Assembly (NCBI RefSeq): GCF_900637845.1
Contig: NZ_LR134439.1
Coordinates: 682,001-746,000 of the forward strand
Direction of reading: 5' to 3'
DNA from: Erysipelothrix rhusiopathiae
GTDB taxonomy: Bacteria; Bacillota_I; Bacilli_A; Erysipelotrichales; Erysipelotrichaceae
DNA length: 64,000 nt
Part shown: positions 1 to 7,514 of the stretch, piece after piece
Position numbering within the stretch: position 1 is the first letter of the stretch
How the letters are laid out: each line of letters starts with the position of its first letter
The notes under the pieces: model-generated
The model's database searches: none
What the model saw: only the letters and a program-made list of their open reading frames with translations
Told to the model about the DNA's origin: nothing
Program-made: the position numbers and the translations under genes

Positions 1-1
1 C

Positions 2-1495
2 GAAGCACCAGTGTATATTTTACCGCAGATGTTAAATCGTCATGGATTGATTACGGGTGCTACAGGTACTGGTAAGACGGTTACGTTGAAAGTTTTAACG
101 GAAGCATTGAGTGACTTAGGTGTTCCTACGTTTTTAGCGGATATTAAAGGTGATGTGTCCGGACTTGCCTCCGCAGGAGTTGATAACCCTAATGTATCCA
201 GCCGTGTTGAAAAGTTTGGCGTGGATGGATTTGAATATAAAGGGTTTCCTGTAACGTTTTGGGATATTTACGGTAAGGGTGGTATTCCCGTTCGTACTAC
301 GATTTCTGAAATGGGTCCTATTATGCTTTCAAAACTTATGGATCTTAATGAAACGCAAGCGAGTGTGTTATCTTTAGTTTTTAAAATTGCGGATACACAA
401 GGCTTGTTGTTGCTGGATATTAAGGATTTAAAAGCGATGTTGGACTATGTTTACCAAAACAATAAGGAACTTGCTGCGCAATATGGTTTAATGTCTACAC
501 AGACAATAGGCGCAGTTGTTCGTAAAGTTGTTTTTTTGGAAGAACAAGGTGCAGATATTTTCTTTGGTGAACCTGCTTTAGATATCCAAGATTGGATTTG
601 TACGGATTCAAATGGACGCGGTATGATTAATGTTCTTCATAGTGTTGAGTTGTTCCGCCAACCAACCCTTTACGCAACCTTTTTACTTTGGATGTTATCG
701 GAACTTTTTGAAACATTACCTGAAGTTGGGGACGTAGAGAAACCAAAGATGGTGTTCTTCTTTGATGAAGCGCATCTTCTGTTTAAGGACGTTCCGAAAG
801 CGTTAGTGGATCGAATTGAACTTGTTGTTAAGTTGATTCGTTCAAAAGGAGTGGGTGTGTATTTTATCTCCCAAAGTCCTTCAGACATCCCAGATCGCGT
901 TTTAAGTCAGCTTGGGAACCGAATCCAACATGCACTTCGTGCATACACGCCTGGGGAACAAAAACAGGTAAGAGCTGCAGCTCAAAGTTTTAGAACTAAT
1001 CCGAATTTCAATACTGAGACAGCGATTATGGAACTGGGTACGGGAGAAGCGATTATTTCAACGCTTGATGAAAAGGGAACACCACAAATTGCGGAACGTG
1101 CTTTCGTGTTGCCGCCGCAAAGTCTTATGGCTGAAGTGGATGCAAGCATGCGAATGTCAATGATTCATAACAGTAGTTTTAATCAAAAATATATGGAATC
1201 GATTGATCGATTTTCAGCGTATGAGTCACTAGCAGAAAAAATGACTCAAGCAGGGATTGAAGAGGAGCAGGAAAAAGTGAATTTAGAACTTGAAAAAGAA
1301 CGTCTCGCATTCGAGAAAGAGAAACAAAAATTGGAAAAAGAAAAAGAAAAATTACAAAATCGTAAGAAGACCACAACAAGACATCGTCAGACACCAATTG
1401 AAAAAGGAATGAATCGAACGATGAGTACTATCGGGAATGAGTTAGGTAAAGCGATTTCAAGAAACATAATGGGAATCCTTACTGGGAAGAAATGA
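2..1495 (+). CDS. HerA-like ATPase, DUF853 family (5'-partial)
   Basis: The reading frame is open to the left edge, so the N-terminus is cut off; the visible part is about 497 residues. A Walker A P-loop (GATGTGKT) lies near the visible N-terminus and a Walker B run (FFFDEAHLLF) near residue 250. ISQSPSDIPDRVLSQLGNRIQHALRAYTP is the kind of segment seen in HerA/VirB4-type hexameric ATPases, here split as ISQSPSDIP and LGNRIQHALRAYTP. A highly charged Glu/Lys coiled coil follows at roughly residues 410-455. The architecture matches the DUF853 (bacterial HerA-like) family, cytosolic proteins presumed to move nucleic acid; the true substrate is unknown. It seems to stand alone, because the next gene has its own promoter 75 bases downstream. 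Confidence 0.85.
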   Translation, partial: EAPVYILPQMLNRHGLITGATGTGKTVTLKVLTEALSDLGVPTFLADIKGDVSGLASAGVDNPNVSSRVEKFGVDGFEYKGFPVTFWDIYGKGGIPVRTTISEMGPIMLSKLMDLNETQASVLSLVFKIADTQGLLLLDIKDLKAMLDYVYQNNKELAAQYGLMSTQTIGAVVRKVVFLEEQGADIFFGEPALDIQDWICTDSNGRGMINVLHSVELFRQPTLYATFLLWMLSELFETLPEVGDVEKPKMVFFFDEAHLLFKDVPKALVDRIELVVKLIRSKGVGVYFISQSPSDIPDRVLSQLGNRIQHALRAYTPGEQKQVRAAAQSFRTNPNFNTETAIMELGTGEAIISTLDEKGTPQIAERAFVLPPQSLMAEVDASMRMSMIHNSSFNQKYMESIDRFSAYESLAEKMTQAGIEEEQEKVNLELEKERLAFEKEKQKLEKEKEKLQNRKKTTTRHRQTPIEKGMNRTMSTIGNELGKAISRNIMGILTGKK

Positions 1496-1502
1496 TTAGA
1501 AA

Positions 1503-1547
1503 TGTTAACGCTTTCTTATAGACACTATTTGCCTTTGTTGTTATAAT
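1503..1547 (+). promoter_or_regulatory. Promoter with cre-like site before the PTS EIIB gene
   Basis: A -35 TAGACA (1519-1524) and a -10 TATAAT (1542-1547) are separated by 17 bases. Immediately upstream, TGTTAACGCTTTCT (1503-1516) matches the CcpA consensus TGWAANCGNTNWCA with two mismatches. A cre site abutting a -35 can activate or repress, so the direction of control cannot be read from the sequence. Confidence 0.55.
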
Positions 1548-1570
1548 AGTTTCATATCGAGGAGGATATT

Positions 1571-1876
1571 ATGAGAAAAATTATTTTATTATGTTCAGCA
1601 GGTATGTCAACAAGTATCCTTGTTACAAAAATGCAAGAAGCCGCTGCTGCACAAGGATATGACGTAGAAATATCAGCTCACGCTGTAAGTGAAGCCGCAC
1701 GTGTTGGTGCTGATGCAGACATCATCCTACTAGGACCTCAAGTTCGTTTCAATTTAAGTACAGTTCAAAAACAATTACCAGAAAAACCAATTGAAGTTAT
1801 CGATATGCGTGCATACGGTACTATGAACGGTGAAGCTGTCATTGCGGAAGTTAAAAAAGTACTTGGCGATGCTTAA
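1571..1876 (+). CDS. PTS EIIB component, lactose/cellobiose family
   Basis: This 101-residue cytosolic protein has the usual length for a free-standing EIIB of the lactose/cellobiose PTS family. It opens with IILLCSAGMSTSILV, where Cys8 is the expected phosphocysteine in the CSxGMST loop. GPQVRFNL and IEVIDMRAYGTMNGE are typical later segments. EIIB passes phosphate from EIIA to the sugar bound by EIIC. No EIIA, EIIC or glycosidase gene is adjacent, so it is an orphan here, and its sugar cannot be named. A good Shine-Dalgarno (GAGGAGG) precedes the start, and a terminator follows at once. Confidence 0.9.
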   Translation: MRKIILLCSAGMSTSILVTKMQEAAAAQGYDVEISAHAVSEAARVGADADIILLGPQVRFNLSTVQKQLPEKPIEVIDMRAYGTMNGEAVIAEVKKVLGDA

Positions 1877-1883
1877 ATCTAAA

Positions 1884-1915
1884 AATGTTAGTGTAAACTA
1901 ACATTTTTTATTTTA
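1884..1915 (+). terminator. Intrinsic terminator after the PTS EIIB gene
   Basis: AATGTTAGT and ACTAACATT form a hairpin with a short loop, followed by a T-rich tail, directly after the EIIB stop codon. Confidence 0.85.
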
Positions 1916-1945
1916 TAATAGTAAGTAATTACGATGGAGGTTATT

Positions 1946-2368
1946 ATGAAAATAAATATCGTGTATTATTCAGCTTCAGGGAATACGCAAATGATTGCGG
2001 ATTCAATATTCGAAGCAGTTGAAGATTTGGGCATTGAAGGCAGTAATGATTTTGTATCAGATGTAACGGCTGAATCCGTTATTGACGCAGATGTATTATT
2101 TTTAGGATCGCCTGCTATGAATGACGAGAATGTTGAAGAATATGAGTTCAGACCGTTTTTTGATGAACTGCTTCCGATGCTTTCGGGAAAACGTATCGTT
2201 CTTTTTGGTTCATATGATTGGGGCGAAGGTGTTTGGATTGAAAATTGGGAACAAGAAATTGTGGATGCTGGTGGTATTGTGGAACGTAAATTTGCGTACC
2301 AATGGGAACCGACAGAAGAACAATTAAAAGAGGCGTATGAAGAAACGAAAACAGTGCTATCAATGTAA
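1946..2368 (+). CDS. Flavodoxin
   Basis: This 140-residue protein begins MKINIVYYSASGNTQMIA, the FMN phosphate-binding loop of flavodoxins (SxSGNT near residues 9-13). Later segments FLGSPAMNDENVEE and LFGSYDWGEGVWI are the flavin-ring loops. It is a small cytosolic one-electron carrier. An ATG at 1934 is in frame, but GGAGG (1936-1940) lies within that extension and is well spaced for the ATG at 1946, so I chose 1946. It has no obvious operon partner. Confidence 0.92.
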   Translation: MKINIVYYSASGNTQMIADSIFEAVEDLGIEGSNDFVSDVTAESVIDADVLFLGSPAMNDENVEEYEFRPFFDELLPMLSGKRIVLFGSYDWGEGVWIENWEQEIVDAGGIVERKFAYQWEPTEEQLKEAYEETKTVLSM

Positions 2369-2413
2369 ATTCTTTCATTGAATGTATAATTTACATATTC
2401 TTTGTAAAAAGTG

Positions 2414-2441
2414 TTGACATTTTTCATTTGGAAGGTATAAT
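2414..2441 (+). promoter_or_regulatory. Strong promoter for a candidate small RNA
   Basis: A perfect -35 TTGACA (2414-2419) and a perfect -10 TATAAT (2436-2441) are 16 bases apart. No open reading frame starts downstream before a clear terminator, so the likely product is RNA. Confidence 0.8.
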
Positions 2442-2447
2442 AAGTTT

Positions 2448-2596
2448 ATAGATAGTTCACCTATCTAAAAAACTTGTCCTTTAGACCATCGCTCATAGAT
2501 AATCTATTTCCTCAAAATTATATAAATTAAGTATTCCTCCAATAATACTGACGATGGATCTTAGAAAAACACATCACTCCCAGATGTGTTTTTTTC
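2448..2596 (+). ncRNA. Candidate structured small RNA with C-rich loops
   Basis: The segment runs from the expected start after a consensus promoter to an intrinsic terminator, about 148 nt, with no credible ORF. The 5' end folds into a perfect 7-bp hairpin (TAGATAG/CTATCTA, 2449-2467). A central helix pairs AGACCATCG with CGATGGATCT (one bulged A), closing a multi-branch loop. Inside it are a small ATAGA/TCTAT hairpin and a hairpin of AGTATT with AATAATACT whose loop is CCTCC. The terminator loop contains TCCC, and another CU run (TTTCCTC) is unpaired. Exposed CCUCC and UCCC runs are the seed type used by staphylococcal RsaE-like RNAs to bind Shine-Dalgarno sequences. I do not recognise a named RNA family. 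Confidence 0.6.
2568..2595 (+). terminator. Intrinsic terminator of the candidate small RNA
   Basis: AACACATC (2568-2575) pairs with GATGTGTT (2583-2590) around the loop ACTCCCA, followed by a T run to 2595. Confidence 0.85.
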
Positions 2597-2728
2597 TGTT
2601 TTCATCACAATGCTTTCAGTATCTTTTCACGAAACAAGGATCCATCCTAAAAAAGTTAAAAGTCTGTCCGCTTTTGGCTTTTTTATAAAATCGAAATACG
2701 TTATAATAGACCTAAGTGAGGTATGTCT

Positions 2729-3211
2729 ATGAAGGTTATGTATCCAGGATCTTTTGATCCCATCACAACAGGTCATATTGATTTAATCGAGCGTTGTGCA
2801 AAAATGTTTGATCACGTTGTTGTTGCTATTATGGTAAATGAAAAAAAATCTGGAACGTTTACGATGTCAGAACGTTTAGAAATGGCTCATGAGTGCTTAA
2901 GCCATCTTTCTAATGTTGAGGTTGTAATTGGTGAAGGACTCACAATTGATTTTGCGGAAAAACAAGCGTGTCCAATTCTTATTAGAGGAATTCGTGCAGT
3001 CATGGATTATGAAAATGAATTACAATTAGCGACTTCAAATCGTGTTTTAAATGAAACGATTGAGACTTTGTTTTTGGTTGCATCGCCTAAGTATTCATAC
3101 ATATCTTCAAGTGTAGCACGTGAGATAGCCCGTTATGGTGGTGATCTTAAAGGATTTGTTCCACAAAGTGTTGCAACGCGACTGTATCAAAAATATGATA
3201 TTGTAGTTTAG
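2729..3211 (+). CDS. coaD: Phosphopantetheine adenylyltransferase
   Basis: This 160-residue cytosolic enzyme transfers AMP from ATP to 4'-phosphopantetheine, the penultimate step of coenzyme A synthesis. The N-terminus MKVMYPGSFDPITTGHIDLI carries the nucleotidyltransferase TxGH motif (residues 13-16). Later motifs ILIRGIRAVMDYENELQLA and YSYISSSVAREIA are the substrate and phosphate-binding segments of CoaD. Length is normal for the family. An ATG at 2723 is in frame, but the Shine-Dalgarno GAGGT (2718-2722) is correctly spaced only for the ATG at 2729. A tRNA gene begins 8 bases after the stop, apparently on the same transcript. Confidence 0.97.
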   Translation: MKVMYPGSFDPITTGHIDLIERCAKMFDHVVVAIMVNEKKSGTFTMSERLEMAHECLSHLSNVEVVIGEGLTIDFAEKQACPILIRGIRAVMDYENELQLATSNRVLNETIETLFLVASPKYSYISSSVAREIARYGGDLKGFVPQSVATRLYQKYDIVV

Positions 3212-3219
3212 GTTGTAAT

Positions 3220-3295
3220 GCGGCTTTAGCTCAGTGGATAGAGCAAGTGCCTCCTAAGCGCTGTGTCACAAGTTCGATTCTTGTAAGTCGCACCA
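3220..3295 (+). tRNA. tRNA-Arg (anticodon CCT)
   Basis: The full cloverleaf is visible: acceptor GCGGCTT with AAGTCGC (one G-T pair), D-arm GCTC/GAGC, anticodon stem AGTGC/GCGCT around loop CTCCTAA, T-arm ACAAG/CTTGT with TTCGATT, and an encoded CCA. Anticodon CCT reads the Arg codon AGG. There is no room for a private promoter after coaD, so it is probably made by transcription through coaD and processed. Confidence 0.95.
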
Positions 3296-3304
3296 AATGT
3301 TTTT

Positions 3305-3333
3305 ACTCTTGAAATGCTATCAAGAGTTTTTTT
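3305..3333 (+). terminator. Intrinsic terminator after tRNA-Arg
   Basis: ACTCTTGA (3305-3312) pairs with TCAAGAGT (3320-3327), followed by a T tract. Confidence 0.9.
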
Positions 3334-3468
3334 ATTGTTTTCATGATCTCTTTGTGAGCACATCAGTTTTTAAAGGGATTTATGATATAATGTTCTATAC
3401 ATATATAAAATAAATAAAAACACAAATCAAATATCTCATTTTATGAGTTTAAGAGAGGATTATATTTT

Positions 3469-4995
3469 ATGAAAAAGAACGCAATAGTTTTAATATTGCT
3501 GATGGTATTTAATAAATTCTTTGGAATTTTTAGAGAGTTGTTATTAGCGAAGTATTTTGGTGCAACAGCAATCACAGATGCTTACATTATTGCATCTTCA
3601 ATTCCGAATTCGTTGTTTAGTTTCATTGCAACCGGGATTACAACTTCGTTTATTCCGATTTTTAGTAAGATTCATAAACGTGAGGGTAGCGATAAAGCGG
3701 AGGCGTTCACAAGCAATATCATTAATATCTTACTTGTGGTCTTTATTGGTGTTATTATATTGGCCGAGATCTTTACAGAACCTTTAGTACGGGTTTTTGC
3801 TTCAGGATTTAATGCTGAAACAATGGCATTGGCAGTATCATTTACACGCATCACATTACTCGCTGTGTTCTTTCAAACAATTTTAGCGGTATTGCAAGGA
3901 TACCTCCAACTTAAAGAACGCTTTGCAGCTCATGGTATCAGTTATGTGATCATGAATATTGTAATTGTTATAAGTATTATTTTATCGAAAGGAAATTCTG
4001 TTTATCTGCTTGCATACGGGGTAACATTAGCGATTGCCAGCCAATCCTTCTTTATCTATCTGATTGCAAAGCGATCCGGTTATAAACATCAATTTAAATT
4101 AAAAATTCGTGATGAACATATTAAAATCATGCTTGTAATGGCGGTTCCGGTTATCATTGGGTCGTCAATTGATCAAGTTAATGCAATTTTTGATAAAACC
4201 ATTGCTTCAGGTGTTATTGAAGGTGGGATTTCAATTGTGAATTACTCAAATAAAATTAGTGATTCAATAATTGGTCTTTTTGTAAGTTCCATTATTACGG
4301 TGCTTTTTCCAGCTATGGCAAAGTTTGCGGCCAATGGTGATGATGAGGGCTTAAAGAATTCGATTTCAAACACGCTTATTGCAGTGAATATGATTGTTGT
4401 TCCGGCAACACTTGGAATGATGGTGTTGTCACAACCTCTCGTTCAATTATTTTTTGGCCGGGGAGCTTTCACACCGGAAGCGGTTGTTTTAACGTCGAAT
4501 GTATTAATAGCTTCATGTCTTGGTCTTATCGTGAATGCGAATGCGATGATTTTACTCCGCGTCTTTTATTCTTTGGGTGATACACGTCGACCTGTGGTTT
4601 ATGGAGCAATTTCTGTTGCGTCAAACATTGTGGCGAGTTTATTCTTTGTTCAGTTTATGGGGCTTCCAGGATTAACACTGGGTACCAGTATTTCCAAACT
4701 CGTATACTTTATTCTAATCTATTATTTCTTGTATAAGATGATTGGCGATTTCAATAATAAGTATATTTTCAAAACTGTTTTAAAACTGATTGTTTCTGGA
4801 TCGATTATGGCAGCGGTAGTTTTCTTCGCTTATCCATTTATTAGTCCTAACTTTAGTTTGGTAACGGGACTGGTTCTTGTCGTCTTGATTGGAATTCTTG
4901 TCTACTTCGTTTCTGTCAAGTTAATGAAAATTGAAGAATTTGATCAAGGGATTGAGAGCGTTAAAGGAAAATTTATAAGTAAGGTAAAACACTAA
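3469..4995 (+). CDS. murJ: MurJ-like lipid II flippase (MOP superfamily)
   Basis: This 508-residue integral membrane protein has about 14 hydrophobic segments. Family landmarks include NKFFGIFRELLLAKYFG near the N-terminus, PNSLFSFIATGITTSFIPIFS, and RVFYSLGDTRRPVVYGAISV around residue 365. These match the MurJ/MviN flippase family, which moves lipid-linked peptidoglycan precursor (lipid II) across the membrane. A related MOP-family flippase of another polysaccharide lipid intermediate cannot be excluded. It is monocistronic between two terminators, with a purine-rich Shine-Dalgarno (AGAGAGGAT) before the start. Confidence 0.85.
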   Translation: MKKNAIVLILLMVFNKFFGIFRELLLAKYFGATAITDAYIIASSIPNSLFSFIATGITTSFIPIFSKIHKREGSDKAEAFTSNIINILLVVFIGVIILAEIFTEPLVRVFASGFNAETMALAVSFTRITLLAVFFQTILAVLQGYLQLKERFAAHGISYVIMNIVIVISIILSKGNSVYLLAYGVTLAIASQSFFIYLIAKRSGYKHQFKLKIRDEHIKIMLVMAVPVIIGSSIDQVNAIFDKTIASGVIEGGISIVNYSNKISDSIIGLFVSSIITVLFPAMAKFAANGDDEGLKNSISNTLIAVNMIVVPATLGMMVLSQPLVQLFFGRGAFTPEAVVLTSNVLIASCLGLIVNANAMILLRVFYSLGDTRRPVVYGAISVASNIVASLFFVQFMGLPGLTLGTSISKLVYFILIYYFLYKMIGDFNNKYIFKTVLKLIVSGSIMAAVVFFAYPFISPNFSLVTGLVLVVLIGILVYFVSVKLMKIEEFDQGIESVKGKFISKVKH

Positions 4996-5018
4996 AGTTC
5001 TCATTTGAGAACTTTTTA
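4996..5018 (+). terminator. Intrinsic terminator after murJ
   Basis: AGTTCTCA (4996-5003) and TGAGAACT (5006-5013) form a perfect stem, followed by a T run. The stem begins on the base after the stop codon. Confidence 0.9.
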
Positions 5019-5021
5019 CTT

Positions 5022-5144
5022 GTTTGCGAGAATGAGACGTGTTATATTTTATTGGACTAGAAAGGTAGCAGATTGCTATCCGGTGAGACTTATGGGAAAT
5101 GCGCCTACGTTAAAACATAATAACTAAAAAGGAGGCGTTTTTCT
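5022..5144 (+). promoter_or_regulatory. Attenuation-type leader of the ABC-F gene
   Basis: A promoter-like pair (TTGTTT, then TATATT at 5043-5048) precedes a leader of about 90 nt. A first hairpin pairs GGTAGCA (5064-5070) with TGCTATCC (one bulge). An 11-codon ORF with its own GGTGAG Shine-Dalgarno follows (5092-5127). CGCCT (5102-5106), inside that ORF, can pair with AGGCG (5133-5137), which overlaps the ABC-F Shine-Dalgarno GGAGG. A T run directly follows, so the hairpin could also act as a terminator. Ribosome stalling on the leader ORF would melt this hairpin, the known logic for antibiotic-inducible ABC-F genes. Confidence 0.65.
5092..5127 (+). CDS. Leader peptide of the ABC-F gene (11 aa)
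   Basis: The ORF reads MGNAPTLKHNN and stops 17 bases before the ABC-F start codon. GGTGAG (5082-5087) is a plausible ribosome site. Its Ala-Pro codons overlap the left arm of the hairpin that hides the downstream Shine-Dalgarno. Its role would be to sense ribosomes stalled by an antibiotic rather than to make a functional product. This is inferred from position and pairing only. Confidence 0.55.
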   Translation: MGNAPTLKHNN

Positions 5145-6623
5145 ATGTTTAACATAAGTCTAGATGTTAAGACGAAACAAGGACGTGATCTTATCACGTC
5201 TTTTTCTATGTCTGTAAATCATGGTGATCGTATTGGAGTTGTTGGAGAAGAAGGTAATGGTAAAAGTGTTTTTCTTAAATCGCTTGTAAACTGTCCTGAA
5301 ATGAGGAATTTGAAAGTGAGTCGAGCTTTGCATCCGGAGTCGATTGTTTTCGGTTATTTAGGTCAAGAATTGAGTTCGGAAGAGCGGTCACAAACAATTC
5401 TTGAGTTTGTGTTGGAGGGCTCATGGGATCGTTTTGGGGACTTTGTACCGTTGTTTTTATCCATGGTACCGATGTTGACGGAACGCGATTATGATCGTTG
5501 CATGACGTCTTTAAGTGGTGGTGAGTGCGTTCGTATTCAATTATTAAAACTTCAGTTACTAGCTGTTGACTGTTATGTGTTGGATGAGCCAACAAACAAT
5601 TTAGATATGAATGGTTTGATATGGTTTGAAGCATGGATGGATGCGCAGACTATACCTATAATTTTTGTTTCCCATGATCTTGAAACACTAAGGCATAGCG
5701 CAAACAGGATCCTTCATTTTGAACAATTACACCGTAAATCAATTTCAAAATTAACCTTGTTTGAAGGGTCTTATGATGAATACATTCAAAGTAGAGATCG
5801 ATCTTTGTCCCATCATAACCAACAAGTTCGTTTTCAAAAGCGATTTCATGCAAAACAAGAAGCGAAGTGGCAGAAACAGTATCAAAAAGTAGGTCATCAA
5901 CTTCAAAATGTAAATCGTGCAGATCCTGGACTACAAAAGAAAATGAAGAATCTAAAAGCACAAAAGAATCAACGCTTAAAGCAAGAAACACTGATCCACC
6001 GTGATCAAGAAGTGGCGATTAAGATTGAAAGTGTTCATCAAACAACAGGGCCTTTAAAAGTTGTGCTTACATTTGATATCAACCAATTGTTTATAAAGGG
6101 ACGTGTGATTGGCACAGACTATCGCTATACGTTGATGTCGGGTGAGAAGGTTGCGCTTGTAGGTCCTAATGGCTGTGGTAAAACAACTTTATTCAATGAA
6201 ATCGTTCAATCGCTAACAGGTAATGTTGGTGTTATGCATCAAGATTATCATCGAAATCTTGATGTTAAGAAAAATGCGATTGAAAACTGTATTGACTCGA
6301 GTGATAAGGAAGCGCGCACTGCCGTTCGTTACGCTTTAGGAGGTTTAAACTTTACTTCCGATGAGATGGAAATTCCGGTAGAATTTTTATCGGGAGGTCA
6401 AAAGGCGAAAATTTCGCTTTTGAAAATTTTACGGACGAAACCAGACGTATTATTGTTAGATGAACCAACTCGGAATCTTAGTCCGTTTTCTTTGGTGGCG
6501 ATTTATGAAATGCTTGAGGACTATAAAGGAGCGGTATTGTGTATTACACATGACCGTCAACTTATCGATCATGTATTTGAAGATGTTCTTGAGATGACAC
6601 CCAAGGGATTTATAAAACGTTAA
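5145..6623 (+). CDS. ABC-F protein, possible ribosome-protection factor
   Basis: This 492-residue cytosolic protein has two ABC domains and no membrane segment, as in the ABC-F family. Domain 1 has Walker A GEEGNGKS (about residue 33), signature LSGGE and Walker B with DEPTNNLD. Domain 2 has GPNGCGKT (about residue 340), LSGGQ and LLLDEPTRNLSP, where the usual NHLD is replaced by RNLSP. The linker (about residues 225-285) is charged and contains a coiled coil that would reach the ribosome. The family includes translation factors and antibiotic-resistance proteins (Lsa, Vga, Msr, VmlR types) that eject drugs from the ribosome. The attenuator-like leader supports the resistance role, but I cannot tell which drug, if any. 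Confidence 0.8.
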   Translation: MFNISLDVKTKQGRDLITSFSMSVNHGDRIGVVGEEGNGKSVFLKSLVNCPEMRNLKVSRALHPESIVFGYLGQELSSEERSQTILEFVLEGSWDRFGDFVPLFLSMVPMLTERDYDRCMTSLSGGECVRIQLLKLQLLAVDCYVLDEPTNNLDMNGLIWFEAWMDAQTIPIIFVSHDLETLRHSANRILHFEQLHRKSISKLTLFEGSYDEYIQSRDRSLSHHNQQVRFQKRFHAKQEAKWQKQYQKVGHQLQNVNRADPGLQKKMKNLKAQKNQRLKQETLIHRDQEVAIKIESVHQTTGPLKVVLTFDINQLFIKGRVIGTDYRYTLMSGEKVALVGPNGCGKTTLFNEIVQSLTGNVGVMHQDYHRNLDVKKNAIENCIDSSDKEARTAVRYALGGLNFTSDEMEIPVEFLSGGQKAKISLLKILRTKPDVLLLDEPTRNLSPFSLVAIYEMLEDYKGAVLCITHDRQLIDHVFEDVLEMTPKGFIKR

Positions 6624-6631
6624 TTAATGCT

Positions 6632-6659
6632 TGACAGCAGTAGAATACGTGCTATTATT
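6632..6659 (+). promoter_or_regulatory. Promoter of the trpP T-box transcript
   Basis: A perfect -35 TTGACA (6632-6637) and a -10 TATTAT (6654-6659) are separated by 16 bases. Confidence 0.8.
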
Positions 6660-6665
6660 GCTTTA

Positions 6666-6920
6666 ATAACAAACTTAATGATTGAGAAGAGTAACTTTCA
6701 AGAAGTATGTCCAGAGAGTCTGTGGTTGGTGTGAACAGAACTTCCTTCGAAAGTGAATGGCCTCATGAAAGGCGGAATGAACACTTCGGTAAGTAGTTTA
6801 CGACGGTTGTCCCCGTTAACAGGACAGGAATATGTTTGTATTCCTATTGAGTTACGTATTTTACGTAGTGTTTCAGGTGGTACCGCGAAGACTTCGCCCT
6901 GTATGGGTGGAGTTTTTTTT
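6666..6920 (+). promoter_or_regulatory. T-box riboswitch, Trp specifier (TGG)
   Basis: Stem I contains the AGAGAG bulge motif (about 6713) and the GGTTGGTGTGAA apical motif. In its specifier loop the 3' strand reads GAATGGC between helices GAAAGT and CTCA, placing TGG (6758-6760) as the specifier, the Trp codon. The T-box core AGGTGGTACCGCG is at 6875-6887. A terminator follows: ACTTCGCCC (6891-6899) with GGGTGGAGT (6905-6913) and a long T run. Uncharged tRNA-Trp should stabilise the antiterminator and turn on the downstream tryptophan transporter. Codon and gene function agree. Confidence 0.95.
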
Positions 6921-6995
6921 GTTCTAAGGGAGGTGATGACTGTGGTATGAAGTGACGTGTTTTGGTTTAAAAATTATGATAAAGGAGCGAATAAA

Positions 6996-7514
6996 ATGAA
7001 AATCAAAAATTTAACCATATCAACCCTGTTTCTAACATTGGGTCTTGTATTACATATCACGGTCCCTGGAACCGTTGGTTTGATGAAGCCTGACTTTATG
7101 CTGGCTTTCTTTTTCTTTGCATTGTTTGAACTGCAATCATTTCATGAGGTTGCCGTGATTAGCATTGTCTGTGGTTTTTTAACTGCAATGACAACTTCAA
7201 TGCCAGGTGGTGAAATCGCAAACGTGGTTGATAAATTAATTACCGGGCCACTCGTGTTTTACAGTTATCAGTTTCTTGTAAATCGAATTAGTCCAAAAGT
7301 AACCTCTTGTTTTATTTCAGGTATGGGTACACTCATATCGGGCGTGATATTCTTAAGCGTTGTGCAAGCCTTAGGTGGGATTCAACTGCCATTTCAAATG
7401 TTTCTATTTGGAATAATTCTTCCCGCAATGGTCGTAAATAGTCTGCTCGTATTACTTGTTTCGAAAGTGTTAGACCGGATTAAACCCAAAAAAGAAGTAA
7501 ATCTTCGTTTTTAA
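6996..7514 (+). CDS. trpP: Tryptophan transporter TrpP (ECF-type S component-like)
   Basis: This 172-residue membrane protein has about five hydrophobic helices. GLMKPDFMLAF near residue 25 and MPGGEIANVVDK near residue 68 are hallmarks of the TrpP family of tryptophan permeases. A longer in-frame start exists at 6957, but AAAGGAG (6981-6987) is correctly placed for the ATG at 6996. A Trp-specific T-box controls it, so it is probably induced when tRNA-Trp is uncharged. No trp biosynthesis gene is in view, consistent with dependence on imported tryptophan. Confidence 0.92.
   Translation: MKIKNLTISTLFLTLGLVLHITVPGTVGLMKPDFMLAFFFFALFELQSFHEVAVISIVCGFLTAMTTSMPGGEIANVVDKLITGPLVFYSYQFLVNRISPKVTSCFISGMGTLISGVIFLSVVQALGGIQLPFQMFLFGIILPAMVVNSLLVLLVSKVLDRIKPKKEVNLRF

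Noticed and set aside
1966..2427. 153-codon minus-strand frame over the flavodoxin gene
   Set aside because: It is antisense to a well-supported gene, has no ribosome site and a Ser-rich composition typical of a shadow frame.
2448..2596. Reading the small RNA as 6S RNA
   Set aside because: It is short for 6S and folds as a branched structure rather than a long rod with one central bubble.
5275..5634. 119-codon minus-strand frame inside the ABC-F gene
   Set aside because: It is antisense to conserved ABC motifs and lacks a ribosome site.
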